A stretch of 64,000 nucleotides of DNA, taken from a bacterium 1XD8-76. Lineage in GTDB: Bacteria > Bacillota > Clostridia > Lachnospirales > Lachnospiraceae. Positions within the stretch are counted from its first letter, which is position 1. Every line of letters starts with the position of its first letter. The position numbers and the translations under genes were made by a program. The stretch lies in NCBI GenBank assembly GCA_003611955.1, contig RAZE01000005.1, positions 1-64,000 on the forward strand, in the 5' to 3' direction. Shown here in pieces: positions 45,092 to 54,690 of this stretch. The notes under the pieces were generated by a model that did not search any database, had not been told where the DNA came from, and saw nothing but the letters and a program-made list of their open reading frames with translations.

Positions 45092-45649
45092 TTATACGCA
45101 TTCCGTCTTAAACTTCTCCCGGCCTTCCAGTTCCCCTTTCAGCAGCTTTCTCGCCGTGTGCAGCCTTGACTTCACCGTTCCCTCCCGACAGGCCAGCATC
45201 TCTGCAATCTCCGCCACAGAGAGTTCGTTGTAGTAATAGAGCACCACCACCGTTCGCTGTTTCACCGGCAGAGCCTCCACCGCCCGAAAGATCATCTCAG
45301 CTTCTTCCTGTTTTATCATCTGTCCCAGAGGAGAGAGAACCGCCTGGCCTTCCGAAAGAGACTCTATTTCCTCATTCGGAACTTCCCTGCTTCTCTTTTT
45401 GCCTATCCGGTACGCTGTCCTCACAAGGATCTGCATCATCCACGGTTTCAATCCGGCATCATTTTTCAGCTCGGAGATGTGAAGATAAACTTTGACAAAA
45501 GTTTCCTGCGCCGCATCCTCACTGTCCGGTTTATTGCCTGTGATCAGATAAGCCGTTCGAATCACCAGATTCTTATACTTTTCATACAACAGGTCGAAGG
45601 CTTCACGACTCCCTTTTTTTAACTGCTGTACCAGAATTTCATCTTCCAA
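45092..45649 (-). CDS. ECF-type RNA polymerase sigma factor
   Basis: A 185-residue sigma-70 family ECF protein. Region 2 is seen as EAFDLLYEKYKNLVIRTAYLI with EDAAQETFVKVY (about residues 15-60), and region 4 has the helix-turn-helix ELSVAEIAEMLACREGTVKSRL near residues 140-160. It directs polymerase to an alternative promoter. The closest upstream sequence that could be its own -35 is TGAACC at 45709-45714 (minus strand), which fits ECF autoregulation loosely. The gene is followed by the anti-sigma-like gene. Signal and regulon are unknown. Confidence 0.9.
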   Translation of the reverse strand: MEDEILVQQLKKGSREAFDLLYEKYKNLVIRTAYLITGNKPDSEDAAQETFVKVYLHISELKNDAGLKPWMMQILVRTAYRIGKKRSREVPNEEIESLSEGQAVLSPLGQMIKQEEAEMIFRAVEALPVKQRTVVVLYYYNELSVAEIAEMLACREGTVKSRLHTARKLLKGELEGREKFKTECV

Positions 45650-45731
45650 TGTTTCTCACTCCTCATTTTTTGGTGCACCTGTTATTAAGAGCCGCAAAGC
45701 CTTCGTTTGGTTCATTTTATTTTATTTTTTC

Positions 45732-46343
45732 TTATTTTTCCCTCTCATAGACCTCAAACGTCTTATCATCGAAGAGCACCCATTTCACCACATCCAGTTC
45801 CCCGGGATGCTCTTCGATAAACCGTCTCACTGTATCCACGGCGATCTTTGCCGCCTCCTCCAGCGGAAAATGATAAATGCCTGTGGAAATGGACGGAAAG
45901 GCAATGCTCCGTATGCCGTTTTCCACTGCCAGCTCAAGGCAGGATCGATAGCAGGAGGTGAGAAGCTCATGTTCCCCCGACCCGCCGCCGTTCCAGCGCG
46001 GTCCCGGCGTATGGATCACATACTCACAGGGCAGCCTGTAGGCTTTTGTGATCTTTGCCCTGCCCGTTTTGCATCCGTTCAAAAGGCGGCATTCCGCCAA
46101 AAGTTCCGGTCCTGCGGCCCGGTGGATGGCGCCGTCCACGCCGCCTCCCCCTAAAAGCGAAGTATTTGCGGCGTTCACAATGGCCTGCACTCCGTGGGCC
46201 TTTGTGATATCACCTTTTAACATGATGATTTCTGTCCTGTTCATTGTTCCGGTCTGTTCCCCTTTCCGTAAGTTGTTCATCATTGCATCAGACATCATCG
46301 TCCGATCCAAAATATCAGTAAGCGATGGTATCATAAGCCGCAT
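45732..46343 (-). CDS. macro-domain ADP-ribose hydrolase
   Basis: A 203-residue protein with a macro domain from about residue 40: [37 protein letters not shown] (ADP-ribose-binding), later [20 protein letters not shown]. It resembles O-acetyl-ADP-ribose deacetylases (YmdB-like) and could also remove ADP-ribose from proteins or nucleic acids. The N-terminal ~35 residues are unusually Met-rich (MM twice), and the start shown overlaps the NusG-II gene by 29 bases; an ATG at 46244 (MNRTEII) is the likely alternative. It lies just upstream of the ECF sigma gene. Confidence 0.85.
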   Translation of the reverse strand: MRLMIPSLTDILDRTMMSDAMMNNLRKGEQTGTMNRTEIIMLKGDITKAHGVQAIVNAANTSLLGGGGVDGAIHRAAGPELLAECRLLNGCKTGRAKITKAYRLPCEYVIHTPGPRWNGGGSGEHELLTSCYRSCLELAVENGIRSIAFPSISTGIYHFPLEEAAKIAVDTVRRFIEEHPGELDVVKWVLFDDKTFEVYEREK

Positions 46344-46719
46344 CCTCCCCGCCCCTCACCGTCAGAAACAATCTGTGGGGCAGGCAGCAGATCACCTCCC
46401 CCTCATTAGTTATCTTATGCATTCTCACACAGATCTTATCGGGGCAATCCGCCTCCTTCACATACGCCCCGCCCTGTTCTATCACCACGGTATTGCTCCC
46501 ATAGGAGGAGCTGATAATCTGTTCCGTATCTTCATCCAACGGAAACTCTCCGCAGAGCTCTCCGTCTATCGTGATCTCGAGCACGCCGCCTTCCGCTCCC
46601 GTTTTCTTTCTGCCGCCGATCCAAAAACAGATCCACAAAACAACCGCAGCCGCCAGTACAGCGGCTGCGAAAACCAGGTCCTTTTTATATCGTTTATGTG
46701 AAATATCCCCCTGCTTCAT
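46315..46719 (-). CDS. NusG domain II-containing membrane protein
   Basis: A 134-residue protein with one membrane helix ([20 protein letters not shown], about residues 15-34) and an outside domain of the NusG domain II type ([17 protein letters not shown], then VREAD-like [12 protein letters not shown] and [11 protein letters not shown]). In many Clostridia this gene stands directly before a Gx transporter gene; here a macro-domain gene, the sigma pair and a lipoprotein gene are in between. Function is unknown. It may form part of an envelope electron-transfer or cofactor system, which is only an inference from neighbours elsewhere. Confidence 0.8.
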   Translation of the reverse strand: MKQGDISHKRYKKDLVFAAAVLAAAVVLWICFWIGGRKKTGAEGGVLEITIDGELCGEFPLDEDTEQIISSSYGSNTVVIEQGGAYVKEADCPDKICVRMHKITNEGEVICCLPHRLFLTVRGGEDAAYDTIAY

Positions 46720-46738
46720 TTATCCATACTTTTCCTTC

Positions 46739-48652
46739 CTACACCAGATTCGCCATCCTGAGCACCGGATCTTCTATCCGGCTCTCCACTTCCGCCGCGT
46801 AAGGTTCTAAGTAGGAATCCTTCCCCTCCGCCAATCCCTGTCTCCTCAGTTCCACCGCTATCCTGCCGGCTATCTCCTCGATCAGCGCTACCTTTTCATC
46901 CGCGGTATTCAGAGCGAACCGGTACCGCTCCGGCTTCTCCTCATCCCACTTGTCCTGCTGTGACGGCAGAAGCGCCAGTTTTTCCAGCTTCCCCGCAACC
47001 TCAGAGAGCGCGGAAAGTTCCTTCATCTTTCTGTGCATCCACTTAAAATAGGGCATATACTGTCCAGCTAACAAAAAGCAGGCGGAACCCGTATTTTGGA
47101 TAAATTCCGCAAGCGCCATCTGCGCCGCCACATACTCGCCCCGCATCATACAGCGAGCATACTGGTACTGGCCCATCTGCGCCATCTTCCGAAGTCTTGC
47201 CGCCAGTTTTTTCCTGCGCACATCTTCCGGGAAATAAGACAGATATACTTCTCTCTGAGCCATAAAACCCCCGCCACAGTCCTCAAACACTTCCCCGTTC
47301 GTCACAGTGGCAAGCCTTGTCTCCTGCAGGGAAACCCAGTCATACATCGTCTCCGGCGGTGTCTGCCGCCCCAGCAGCCTGTGATAGAAGTCCGTCGTCT
47401 TCCAGACACCGCAGCGACTGACTGCCTCCGGCGTCATCACCGTATCCGCAAATTCCTCAAAATGACGGGGAAGCTTCTGATATGCCGCCCGCAGCTCCTC
47501 TCCATACTTCTCATATGCCTCATCGTCCAGCCAGATATAAAAGCGGGGAAAATAATCATGATCCGCAGAGATGCTGTCGTCATAGCCAAAGCACTCCGAT
47601 CCCTCTCCCACAAGTCCCGCCGCAAAATGCCCCTGCAGTCCAGGAAACTGTTTCAGTATCGGTTTTCCGTACCGCTCATAATATTCCCGGCATCTTTCCA
47701 ACGCTTTCTGCTTCGTTCCTCCGGTTTTTACCGTCTTCTCTTCCTTATTCACCACTGCCGCAGTATTGTCTATATCATGAAGTTCTCCGCTGTTCTCACC
47801 CTCCAGCCGTTTTCTCACTTCGCTCGCTCTTTTTAGCCACTCCTGCGCCTGCCCCTGTCTCTCCATTTCCCTGCACACATTCGCCAGATTCTCACAGACC
47901 ACCGCATAGGCGAGATTAAAGCCGTAATGCTTTTTGATCTCTTCGAGCGTCCTCTCGTACCAGATCACCGCCTGCTCATAATCCTTCTCATGATAACAGA
48001 TCTCACCGAGAGCGGAGAGCGCCGCACTGTAGTGGGACGCCGGCGTATCGAGCGCCTCAAACATGCCTATCGCCTGCATCACACACTTCTTTCCACTATT
48101 ACAGTCCCCTGTCTTTAAGTACAGAAGTCCCAGGTTTGTAAAATTTGTAGCCGCCTCCATCTGCCTGTCGGGGTAATTTTTCAAGATGGCAAGCGCTTTC
48201 ATCAGAAGATCCAACGCCTCCTCATTTCTGTCCATCTTCTCCATCAGACTGCTCATATTGTTGTAGAGGCCCGCAAACAGATAATCGTCAGGGCTCACAA
48301 GCAGATGATATATCTGCTCAGCCCGTCTGTAAAACCGGAGCGCCATCTCAAAGTTTTCATCGAAACTGTATGCCGTCGCCGTGTTGAGCAGCACCGTCGC
48401 AAATTCTGCGCTCTGGTCCATCTGCAGCTCCTCCATCAACAGCAGCATATCCTCGGAGATCTGATAGGCCTTCTGGAACCGGGAGATGGAGCGATAATAC
48501 CCGATCATCTCATTCCCCACGGACAGATACAGCCCGTAATCCTCCTTTTCTTTCGCCTCCTCCAGCGCCGAGAGCATAAAAGACTCCACCTTCCCATACT
48601 CCTGCGCCGCAAAAAGTCCGTCCAGTTTCTGTATAAATTCATTCGTTGTCAT
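46739..48652 (-). CDS. TPR protein with DUF4037 (nucleotidyltransferase-like) domain
   Basis: A 637-residue soluble protein. Residues ~1-285 are a tetratricopeptide solenoid (about seven helix pairs, e.g. ALRFYRRAEQIYHLL, TNLGLLYLKTGDCNSGKKCVMQA, YAVVCENLANVCREMERQG). The second half from ~310 is DUF4037, with VGEGSECFGYDDSISADHDY at 349-367: Gly351-Ser352 and Asp364-x-Asp366 look like the GS...DxD signature of nucleotidyltransferases. The rest includes a long helical region. No partner is obvious. It ends 20 bases before the NusG-II start and begins 28 bases after the VanW stop. The activity is inferred only. Confidence 0.8.
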   Translation of the reverse strand: MTTNEFIQKLDGLFAAQEYGKVESFMLSALEEAKEKEDYGLYLSVGNEMIGYYRSISRFQKAYQISEDMLLLMEELQMDQSAEFATVLLNTATAYSFDENFEMALRFYRRAEQIYHLLVSPDDYLFAGLYNNMSSLMEKMDRNEEALDLLMKALAILKNYPDRQMEAATNFTNLGLLYLKTGDCNSGKKCVMQAIGMFEALDTPASHYSAALSALGEICYHEKDYEQAVIWYERTLEEIKKHYGFNLAYAVVCENLANVCREMERQGQAQEWLKRASEVRKRLEGENSGELHDIDNTAAVVNKEEKTVKTGGTKQKALERCREYYERYGKPILKQFPGLQGHFAAGLVGEGSECFGYDDSISADHDYFPRFYIWLDDEAYEKYGEELRAAYQKLPRHFEEFADTVMTPEAVSRCGVWKTTDFYHRLLGRQTPPETMYDWVSLQETRLATVTNGEVFEDCGGGFMAQREVYLSYFPEDVRRKKLAARLRKMAQMGQYQYARCMMRGEYVAAQMALAEFIQNTGSACFLLAGQYMPYFKWMHRKMKELSALSEVAGKLEKLALLPSQQDKWDEEKPERYRFALNTADEKVALIEEIAGRIAVELRRQGLAEGKDSYLEPYAAEVESRIEDPVLRMANLV

Positions 48653-48679
48653 ATCGTTTCCCCGATTTTCACTTCCATT

Positions 48680-49813
48680 TTAATCCTCATCGTCATCTTT
48701 CTGCAGCGGCCTGTAGTAACAGCTCCCCACATCCCGCACCTCGGCTTCCACCCCGTTTACATAGACCGTCAGATAAGTCTTCGCAGACATGGAAGACATT
48801 TTCTTTCCCCAGAGCTTATAGGTGACACCGTTCATATCGCTTGCCTTCACATACACATTCACCGTAAGGTTCTTTCCCTCCACGACCGTCTCTAAAACGA
48901 TCGGATGAAGGTAGTCATTTCGAAACTGCAGATCTTTGCTGCCCGAAGAAATCGCCGCGTCCGTCCCCAAAGGCAGATAGGAGACCGGTGAACTGTGCGG
49001 ATAGCGCATTGTCACGGTCACTCCCGCGTTCATCAATGCATTGTAGGCTGTCGAGGATACCTGACAGATACCTCCGCCGATACCGTTTACCAGTTTCCCG
49101 CCGGAATACACTCCAGCCGACTTATAGCCGTTGGCGGAAGTCCTGGGCTGAAAAATCGCATCCAGGGACGCAGCAGAGCCGCTCGCCAGCACAAAACCGT
49201 TCATATTTCCCGCCGCCACACGGATATTGTTGATGCGGGCCGCGCTGCTCCCGCGGAAAGAAGTCGTACAGGTTCCCGCCAGCACATAGTCCGCGGCGTT
49301 GGCCGAAGCAGCAGCAGCTTCCGCCTCCGCAAATGTAATCACCTTGCAGGTATTGGCGTTCAGATCCACATTAATATTGTTGACCGGAATGGTCAGAAGC
49401 TGTGACTGCACCACATTCAGATACCACGCCTCAAACCCATCCACAAACTGATAGCAATATCCCTCCGGCACCGCCGTGTTGACAAACGTGGGAGACCGAA
49501 GTTCCTCGTTTACCTTCGCCAGAAATTCGTCCGCCCACTCAATGTTGACAAAGCTGCAGGAGTTCAGTCCTGTATCCGGATCCGTATACAGGCGCATCTC
49601 CTGCCCCATCAGTTCCGAAAAAGGTTTCTCCCAGACCTTCCCGCCGCAGGAAATGGTAAGCTTCATCTGTGCCCATCCCTGGTTAAAAAAAGCCGCATCC
49701 GACATGGTTGTCACACCGACCTCCACCGGCGCTGCCGATACGTCCATCTTTGCCATCAGAGGCACCGATACAAAAATCATTAAACTGAGTAATACCGCCA
49801 TCCATCTTTTCAT
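48680..49813 (-). CDS. VanW-family exported protein
   Basis: A 377-residue secreted or surface protein of the VanW family. An N-terminal signal peptide (MAVLLSLMIFVSVPLMAKMDVSAA) is followed by a peptidoglycan-binding-type region and the VanW domain near the C-terminal half, marked by GGGICQVSSTAYNALMNAGVTV and MRYPHSSPVSYLPLG. The VanW role in glycopeptide resistance clusters is not established, and many Clostridia carry unrelated copies. The start is taken at the second Met (49813), after weak ribosome-site sequence. The gene lies downstream of the ilvC terminator. Confidence 0.85.
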   Translation of the reverse strand: MKRWMAVLLSLMIFVSVPLMAKMDVSAAPVEVGVTTMSDAAFFNQGWAQMKLTISCGGKVWEKPFSELMGQEMRLYTDPDTGLNSCSFVNIEWADEFLAKVNEELRSPTFVNTAVPEGYCYQFVDGFEAWYLNVVQSQLLTIPVNNINVDLNANTCKVITFAEAEAAAASANAADYVLAGTCTTSFRGSSAARINNIRVAAGNMNGFVLASGSAASLDAIFQPRTSANGYKSAGVYSGGKLVNGIGGGICQVSSTAYNALMNAGVTVTMRYPHSSPVSYLPLGTDAAISSGSKDLQFRNDYLHPIVLETVVEGKNLTVNVYVKASDMNGVTYKLWGKKMSSMSAKTYLTVYVNGVEAEVRDVGSCYYRPLQKDDDED

Positions 49814-49845
49814 AATATTTCCCACACCTCACATTTTTTATATCT

Positions 49846-49915
49846 GTTTAAAAAAGAACCGCCCGATCCCAAAGAGATTTGTTGCTTATCCCTGCGAGAC
49901 TGCCGCGGTTCTTTT
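49846..49915 (-). terminator. terminator of ilvC
   Basis: AAAAGAACCGC pairs with GCGGTTCTTTT across a long inner loop with smaller self-complementary parts, followed by TTTTTT on the minus strand. It begins about 20 bases beyond the ilvC stop. Confidence 0.6.
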
Positions 49916-49934
49916 GTCATGTTTTCCATCAGGA

Positions 49935-50984
<1,050 letters not shown>

Positions 50985-51018
50985 CTATAACTAAAGGATT
51001 TCCCTTTGAGTCCTTTCC

Positions 51019-51531
51019 CTAATCCAGATAGGTGACGTTCTCGATACCTCTTCCGAGTCCCGCGATACCCGTTCTGGCAAGTTCCAGAATTTCGTAGCCG
51101 CTGAGCAGATCCATAAACGCCGCTATCTTGTCCTGATTGCCGGTCAACTCGACGATCAGACTCTCCTTCGCCACATCGATGATCTTCGCCCGGAAAATAT
51201 CCGCCACAGCGATCACGCCCTGTCTCTCTTTGTCTCCGGCTTTCACCTTGATCAGCGCCAGCTCCCTGTATACGCTGCTCTCCGGCCTCAGCTCCTTGAT
51301 ATCCCGCACATCCACCAGCTTCGCCACCTGCTTCTCGATCTGGTCGAGAATTTCGTCATCGCCGCTGGTTACGATCGTGATTCTGGTATACCGCGGATCC
51401 GCCGTTACGCCCGCCGTAATGCTTTCAATATTGTAGCCGCGTCTGGAAAACAATCCGGAAATCCGGCTCAGCACACCGGACGTATTATCTACCAGAAGCT
51501 GAAATACCTTTACTTTCTTTTCCATCGTCAT
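51019..51531 (-). CDS. ilvN: acetolactate synthase small subunit, copy next to ilvC
   Basis: A 170-residue regulatory subunit with an N-terminal ACT domain (VFQLLVDNTSGVLSRISGLFSRRGYNIESI) and a C-terminal ACT-like domain, which raises activity of the large subunit and mediates valine feedback. The ATG at 51531 has AAGGAG eight bases upstream, so it is chosen. This copy is separated from the other small-subunit gene by a promoter at 51594-51622, so it may be expressed with ilvC alone. The two copies are clearly paralogous but differ in detail, including SITAG where the other has SLAVGE. Confidence 0.92.
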   Translation of the reverse strand: MTMEKKVKVFQLLVDNTSGVLSRISGLFSRRGYNIESITAGVTADPRYTRITIVTSGDDEILDQIEKQVAKLVDVRDIKELRPESSVYRELALIKVKAGDKERQGVIAVADIFRAKIIDVAKESLIVELTGNQDKIAAFMDLLSGYEILELARTGIAGLGRGIENVTYLD

Positions 51532-51593
51532 CTGTTTTGCTCCTTCTATCACAGTACCTATCTGTTCTCTGCAATTTCTCAGTCCAGTATCAT

Positions 51594-51622
51594 ATTATAG
51601 TATATTTATTCATAACTTTCAA
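51594..51622 (-). promoter_or_regulatory. promoter of the second ilvN and ilvC
   Basis: TTGAAA at 51617-51622 and TATAAT at 51594-51599 (minus strand) with a 17-base spacer, followed by a leader of about 60 bases before the ilvN start. It makes the ilvN-ilvC pair a separate unit from ilvB-ilvN. Confidence 0.75.
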
Positions 51623-51640
51623 GGTGCTTTCCCGTACAAT

Positions 51641-52129
51641 TCAGCTGTCGCTCTCCATACACTTCTGCAGTGCCAAAGTTCCGGTGCGCGCCATCTCCAC
51701 GATGCTCACCGACGCCATCATGCTGATGAAAAGCTTCACCTTCTCCGGATCGTCGCAGATCTGGATCATCATTGTATTCTTCGACATGTCGATAATGTTC
51801 GCCTTCATCACATCGCAGGTCTCCAGGATCTCCCTTCTGTTTCCCTTGTTGTACTTCACTTTGATCAGCATCAGTTCCCTGCTGATACTCTGGCTCTCAG
51901 AGAAAGTCTTCACCTTGATGACATCCAGTTTTTTATTCAACTGTTTCTCAATCTGCTCGATGGTCCTCTCATCCCCGGAACTGACGATCGTCATCACGGA
52001 AGTATCCGGGGAGTCTGTCTCTCCTACCGCCAGCGAATCAATATTAAAACATCTTCTGGAAAACAATCCTGCCACTTTACAGAGCACGCCGGATCTGTTC
52101 TCCACCAAAACAGAATATATTCTTTTCAT
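51641..52129 (-). CDS. ilvN: acetolactate synthase small subunit, copy next to ilvB
   Basis: A 162-residue ACT-domain protein (starting YSVLVENRSGVLCKVAGLFSRR). It overlaps no gene and starts 9 bases after the ilvB stop, so it is the likely partner encoded with the large subunit. A SLAVGE motif occurs where the ilvC-linked copy has SITAG. Having a second copy two transcription units away is unusual enough to report; see finding. Confidence 0.92.
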   Translation of the reverse strand: MKRIYSVLVENRSGVLCKVAGLFSRRCFNIDSLAVGETDSPDTSVMTIVSSGDERTIEQIEKQLNKKLDVIKVKTFSESQSISRELMLIKVKYNKGNRREILETCDVMKANIIDMSKNTMMIQICDDPEKVKLFISMMASVSIVEMARTGTLALQKCMESDS

Positions 52130-52138
52130 AAACCCTCC

Positions 52139-53758
52139 TCAGCTCACCAGATCCATCGGATCGATAATACATTCCATAAGTACGCTCTCATCTTTCTCCA
52201 GGAAAGCGTCCAGCGCTTCCTCCACTCTCTCCATGTTTTCCAGGCGGATAAATTTCATATCATAGGCGGACACCAGCTTTTCCAGATCCGGGCTCCCGGA
52301 CAGATCCACCACGGAATAATGATCCTTGTAATTATAGTGCTGGAACTCCCTCACCATGCCCAGATAGTTGTTCTTCAGCACCACGATCTTCACCGGAATA
52401 TCGTGCTGCCGCATCGTCGCAAGCTCCATCATGGACATCTGGAAGGAACCGTCCCCACACACCGCAACGACCTGCTTCTCCGGGCATGCCAGCTTCGCGC
52501 CCATGGCCGCCGGAATCGAATACCCCATGGTTCCCATGCCGCCGGAAGTCATGAAACGCCCCTCCCGGACAATATGGTAAGCGCAGGACCATATCTGGTT
52601 CTGTCCCACGTCCGCCACATAGATGCCGTCCTTCTCCATCTTCATGGACAGTTTCCGGATAAACTCCGCCGGATCCACGTACGCCGGATCGGGGGTTCTC
52701 TTCCGGTAGATGGTCTTCTTATATTCGCTCAATGTGTCGATCCACTCCTGATGGTCTTCACAGCTTATCTCCTGCTCCATGAAATCCTGGAAGATGCACT
52801 TCGCATCCCCCACGATCGGGATAGAGGGCAGCGCATTTTTACCGATCTCCGCCGAATCCACATCGATATGTACTAACACCTTATTGGTGGTAATAATATC
52901 CGGCTGATTGACTGCCCGGTCAGCCACCCTGGCGCCGATCATGATCAGAAGATCCGCCTCATTCATAGCGCGGTTCGCGCAAAGCTTTCCGTTATTTCCC
53001 ACCATGCCAAAGTACATCGGATGTTCCGTCGGCATCGCTCCGATCCCCATCATTGTGGACACCACCGGGACCTGATATTTCTCAGCGAATATCCGAAGTT
53101 CCTCGCCCGCGTCGGAGAGCAGTACACCGCCGCCCGCGCAGATCAAAGGTTTTCTCGCCTTCTCCAGCTCCTTAGCCACCTTTTTGATCTGTACAATATG
53201 TCCTTTCACAGTCGGTTTATAGGTACGCATGGAGACTTCCTCCGGATAGACAAAATCCTCTATACGCGCATTCTGTATATCGATCGGCACATCGATCAGC
53301 ACCGGGCCTTTTCTGCCGGTATTTGCAATGTGAAAAGCCTCCTTGAATATTCTCGGAATATCTTTCGCATCTTTAATCAGATAGCTGTATTTTACAAAGG
53401 ACTCCACCGCTCCTGTGATATCCGCCTCCTGAAAAACGTCACTGCCCAGCAGCTCCGAATTCACCTGCCCGGTGATACAGACAAGCGGAATGCTGTCGGC
53501 AAACGCCGTGGCAATACCGGTGATCACATTGGTTGCGCCGGGGCCGGAAGTCACGGCACAGACCCCCACTTTTCCTGTCACTCTGGACAGACCGTTCGCC
53601 GCATGAGCCGCATTCTGTTCCGTCCGAATCAGAATCGTCCTGATATCACTCTCCAAAATACTATTATAAAAAGGACAAATCGCAACACCAGGATAGCCAA
53701 AGACGCTTTTCACGCCTTCCGCCTCCAGACATTTTACCATTGCATCTGCTCCGATCAT
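52139..53758 (-). CDS. ilvB: acetolactate synthase large subunit
   Basis: A 539-residue thiamine-diphosphate enzyme that condenses pyruvate with pyruvate or 2-oxobutyrate at the head of the branched-chain pathway. The N-terminal domain holds the TPP glutamate region (YPGVAICPFYNSI near residue 20 and RTEQNAAHAANG), and the C-terminal domain carries AVCGDGSFQMSMMELATMRQ (TPP motif). The VCAVTSGPGATNVITGIATA segment is typical of AHAS. It starts from its own promoter, ahead of ilvN. Confidence 0.96.
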   Translation of the reverse strand: MIGADAMVKCLEAEGVKSVFGYPGVAICPFYNSILESDIRTILIRTEQNAAHAANGLSRVTGKVGVCAVTSGPGATNVITGIATAFADSIPLVCITGQVNSELLGSDVFQEADITGAVESFVKYSYLIKDAKDIPRIFKEAFHIANTGRKGPVLIDVPIDIQNARIEDFVYPEEVSMRTYKPTVKGHIVQIKKVAKELEKARKPLICAGGGVLLSDAGEELRIFAEKYQVPVVSTMMGIGAMPTEHPMYFGMVGNNGKLCANRAMNEADLLIMIGARVADRAVNQPDIITTNKVLVHIDVDSAEIGKNALPSIPIVGDAKCIFQDFMEQEISCEDHQEWIDTLSEYKKTIYRKRTPDPAYVDPAEFIRKLSMKMEKDGIYVADVGQNQIWSCAYHIVREGRFMTSGGMGTMGYSIPAAMGAKLACPEKQVVAVCGDGSFQMSMMELATMRQHDIPVKIVVLKNNYLGMVREFQHYNYKDHYSVVDLSGSPDLEKLVSAYDMKFIRLENMERVEEALDAFLEKDESVLMECIIDPMDLVS

Positions 53759-53811
53759 AAAACTCCTCCCGCTGAATTATTTTATTTTCATAATTTTGTA
53801 CAACTTTAAAT

Positions 53812-53840
53812 ATAATAGCATTTCCCCAAAAGAAATACAA
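53812..53840 (-). promoter_or_regulatory. promoter of ilvB
   Basis: TTGTAT at 53835-53840 and TATTAT at 53812-53817 (minus strand) with a 17-base spacer and TGC before the -10. It is back to back with the lipoprotein promoter on the other strand, 7 bases away. No leader T-box was seen (the leader is about 45 bases). Confidence 0.55.
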
Positions 53841-53846
53841 GTTTAC

Positions 53847-53875
53847 TTGATAAATTCCTTTAAATGTGATACATT
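53847..53875 (+). promoter_or_regulatory. promoter of the lipoprotein gene
   Basis: TTGATA at 53847-53852 and TACATT at 53870-53875 with a 17-base spacer and TGA before the -10 (extended). It faces away from the ilvB promoter in a tight divergent region. Confidence 0.55.
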
Positions 53876-53933
53876 CATACTGTTAAAGTATTACAAAATT
53901 ATTACATAAGAAAAAACGCAAGGGGGCGCTATT

Positions 53934-54452
53934 TTGAGAAAGCAGGTTTTATCTTTAATCCTATCTGTTTTATTGACCGCTCTTTTACTGACAGGATGCG
54001 GCAGTGAAGCTGCGGATGAATTAGGCACTTACCAGGCAAGCATGGACACTTTCTGTGAAAACATATCGTATCTCAATGACCAGATCAACGCGTTGGACGG
54101 CACCGGTGAATCAGATGTGGAAACGCTTCTGGGACATCTGGATACTCTGGATGAACAGTTTGCTCAGATGGCGGAGCTGACCGTTCCCGACAAATTTGCC
54201 ACCATAGACAATCTGGCGGATGAAGCCAGTGAGAATATGAGCATGGCAGTCTCATACTACCATGAAGCCTATGATTCCGGAACCTACAATCCTACTTACG
54301 GAGACGCGGCATATGAGTATTACACCAGGGCAAATGTCCGGCTTGGCTATATTCTGCAGATTCTGCACGGGGAAGAAATTCTGGATGACAATGTAAGGTA
54401 TATTTCTGACGAGGATGACTCAGAGGATGACTCCGGGGAAGTATCTCCTTAA
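53934..54452 (+). CDS. small lipoprotein, unknown function
   Basis: A 172-residue exported lipoprotein. The signal peptide (LSLILSVLLTALLLTGCG, lipobox LLTGC) would be cleaved and lipidated at Cys22. The rest is acidic and helical (e.g. LLGHLDTLDEQFAQMAEL) with an acidic C-terminal tail rich in Asp/Glu. It may be an all-helical adapter, but no family is recognised. Start is TTG at 53934 with AGGGGG before it. It is monocistronic, with a terminator at 54515. Confidence 0.8.
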   Translation: MRKQVLSLILSVLLTALLLTGCGSEAADELGTYQASMDTFCENISYLNDQINALDGTGESDVETLLGHLDTLDEQFAQMAELTVPDKFATIDNLADEASENMSMAVSYYHEAYDSGTYNPTYGDAAYEYYTRANVRLGYILQILHGEEILDDNVRYISDEDDSEDDSGEVSP

Positions 54453-54514
54453 CTCCACCTGCGCCGGCGGAATATAACACTGCCGGCAAAATATAATCTG
54501 AACTAATTTATTCG

Positions 54515-54549
54515 CCGTGATCCGTCTTCTTTCGGATCACGGTTTTTTT
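54515..54549 (+). terminator. terminator of the lipoprotein gene
   Basis: CCGTGATCCG/CGGATCACGG (perfect 10-base stem, 8-base loop) followed by TTTTTTT at 54543-54549. Confidence 0.9.
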
Positions 54550-54646
54550 CATGACTTTACCTTATTAAATAGTAATCCTTTTGTCCATTTTTTCATATAA
54601 CCAGTTTAATAAGTCTATTTTGGTCAATACTCTCTATAAGGACTAT

Positions 54647-54676
54647 TTGTAAAAGTTATTCATTTCATCTTATAAT
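54647..54676 (+). promoter_or_regulatory. promoter of the XRE regulator
   Basis: TTGTAA at 54647-54652 and TATAAT at 54671-54676 with an 18-base spacer. The start codon is only 14 bases beyond the -10, so the mRNA would have a leader of under 10 bases and no ribosome site. A second TATAAT-like sequence follows directly after the first. Confidence 0.6.
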
Positions 54677-54690
54677 AGTATAATTCATGT

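Noticed and set aside
49846..49915. A riboswitch in the VanW leader
   Set aside because: The region is explained as the ilvC terminator hairpin. There is no conserved riboswitch core that I can see.
53760..53840. A CodY-like site near the ilvB promoter
   Set aside because: The closest match, AAAATTATGAAAATA, has four mismatches to the usual AATTTTCWGAAAATT, too weak to claim.
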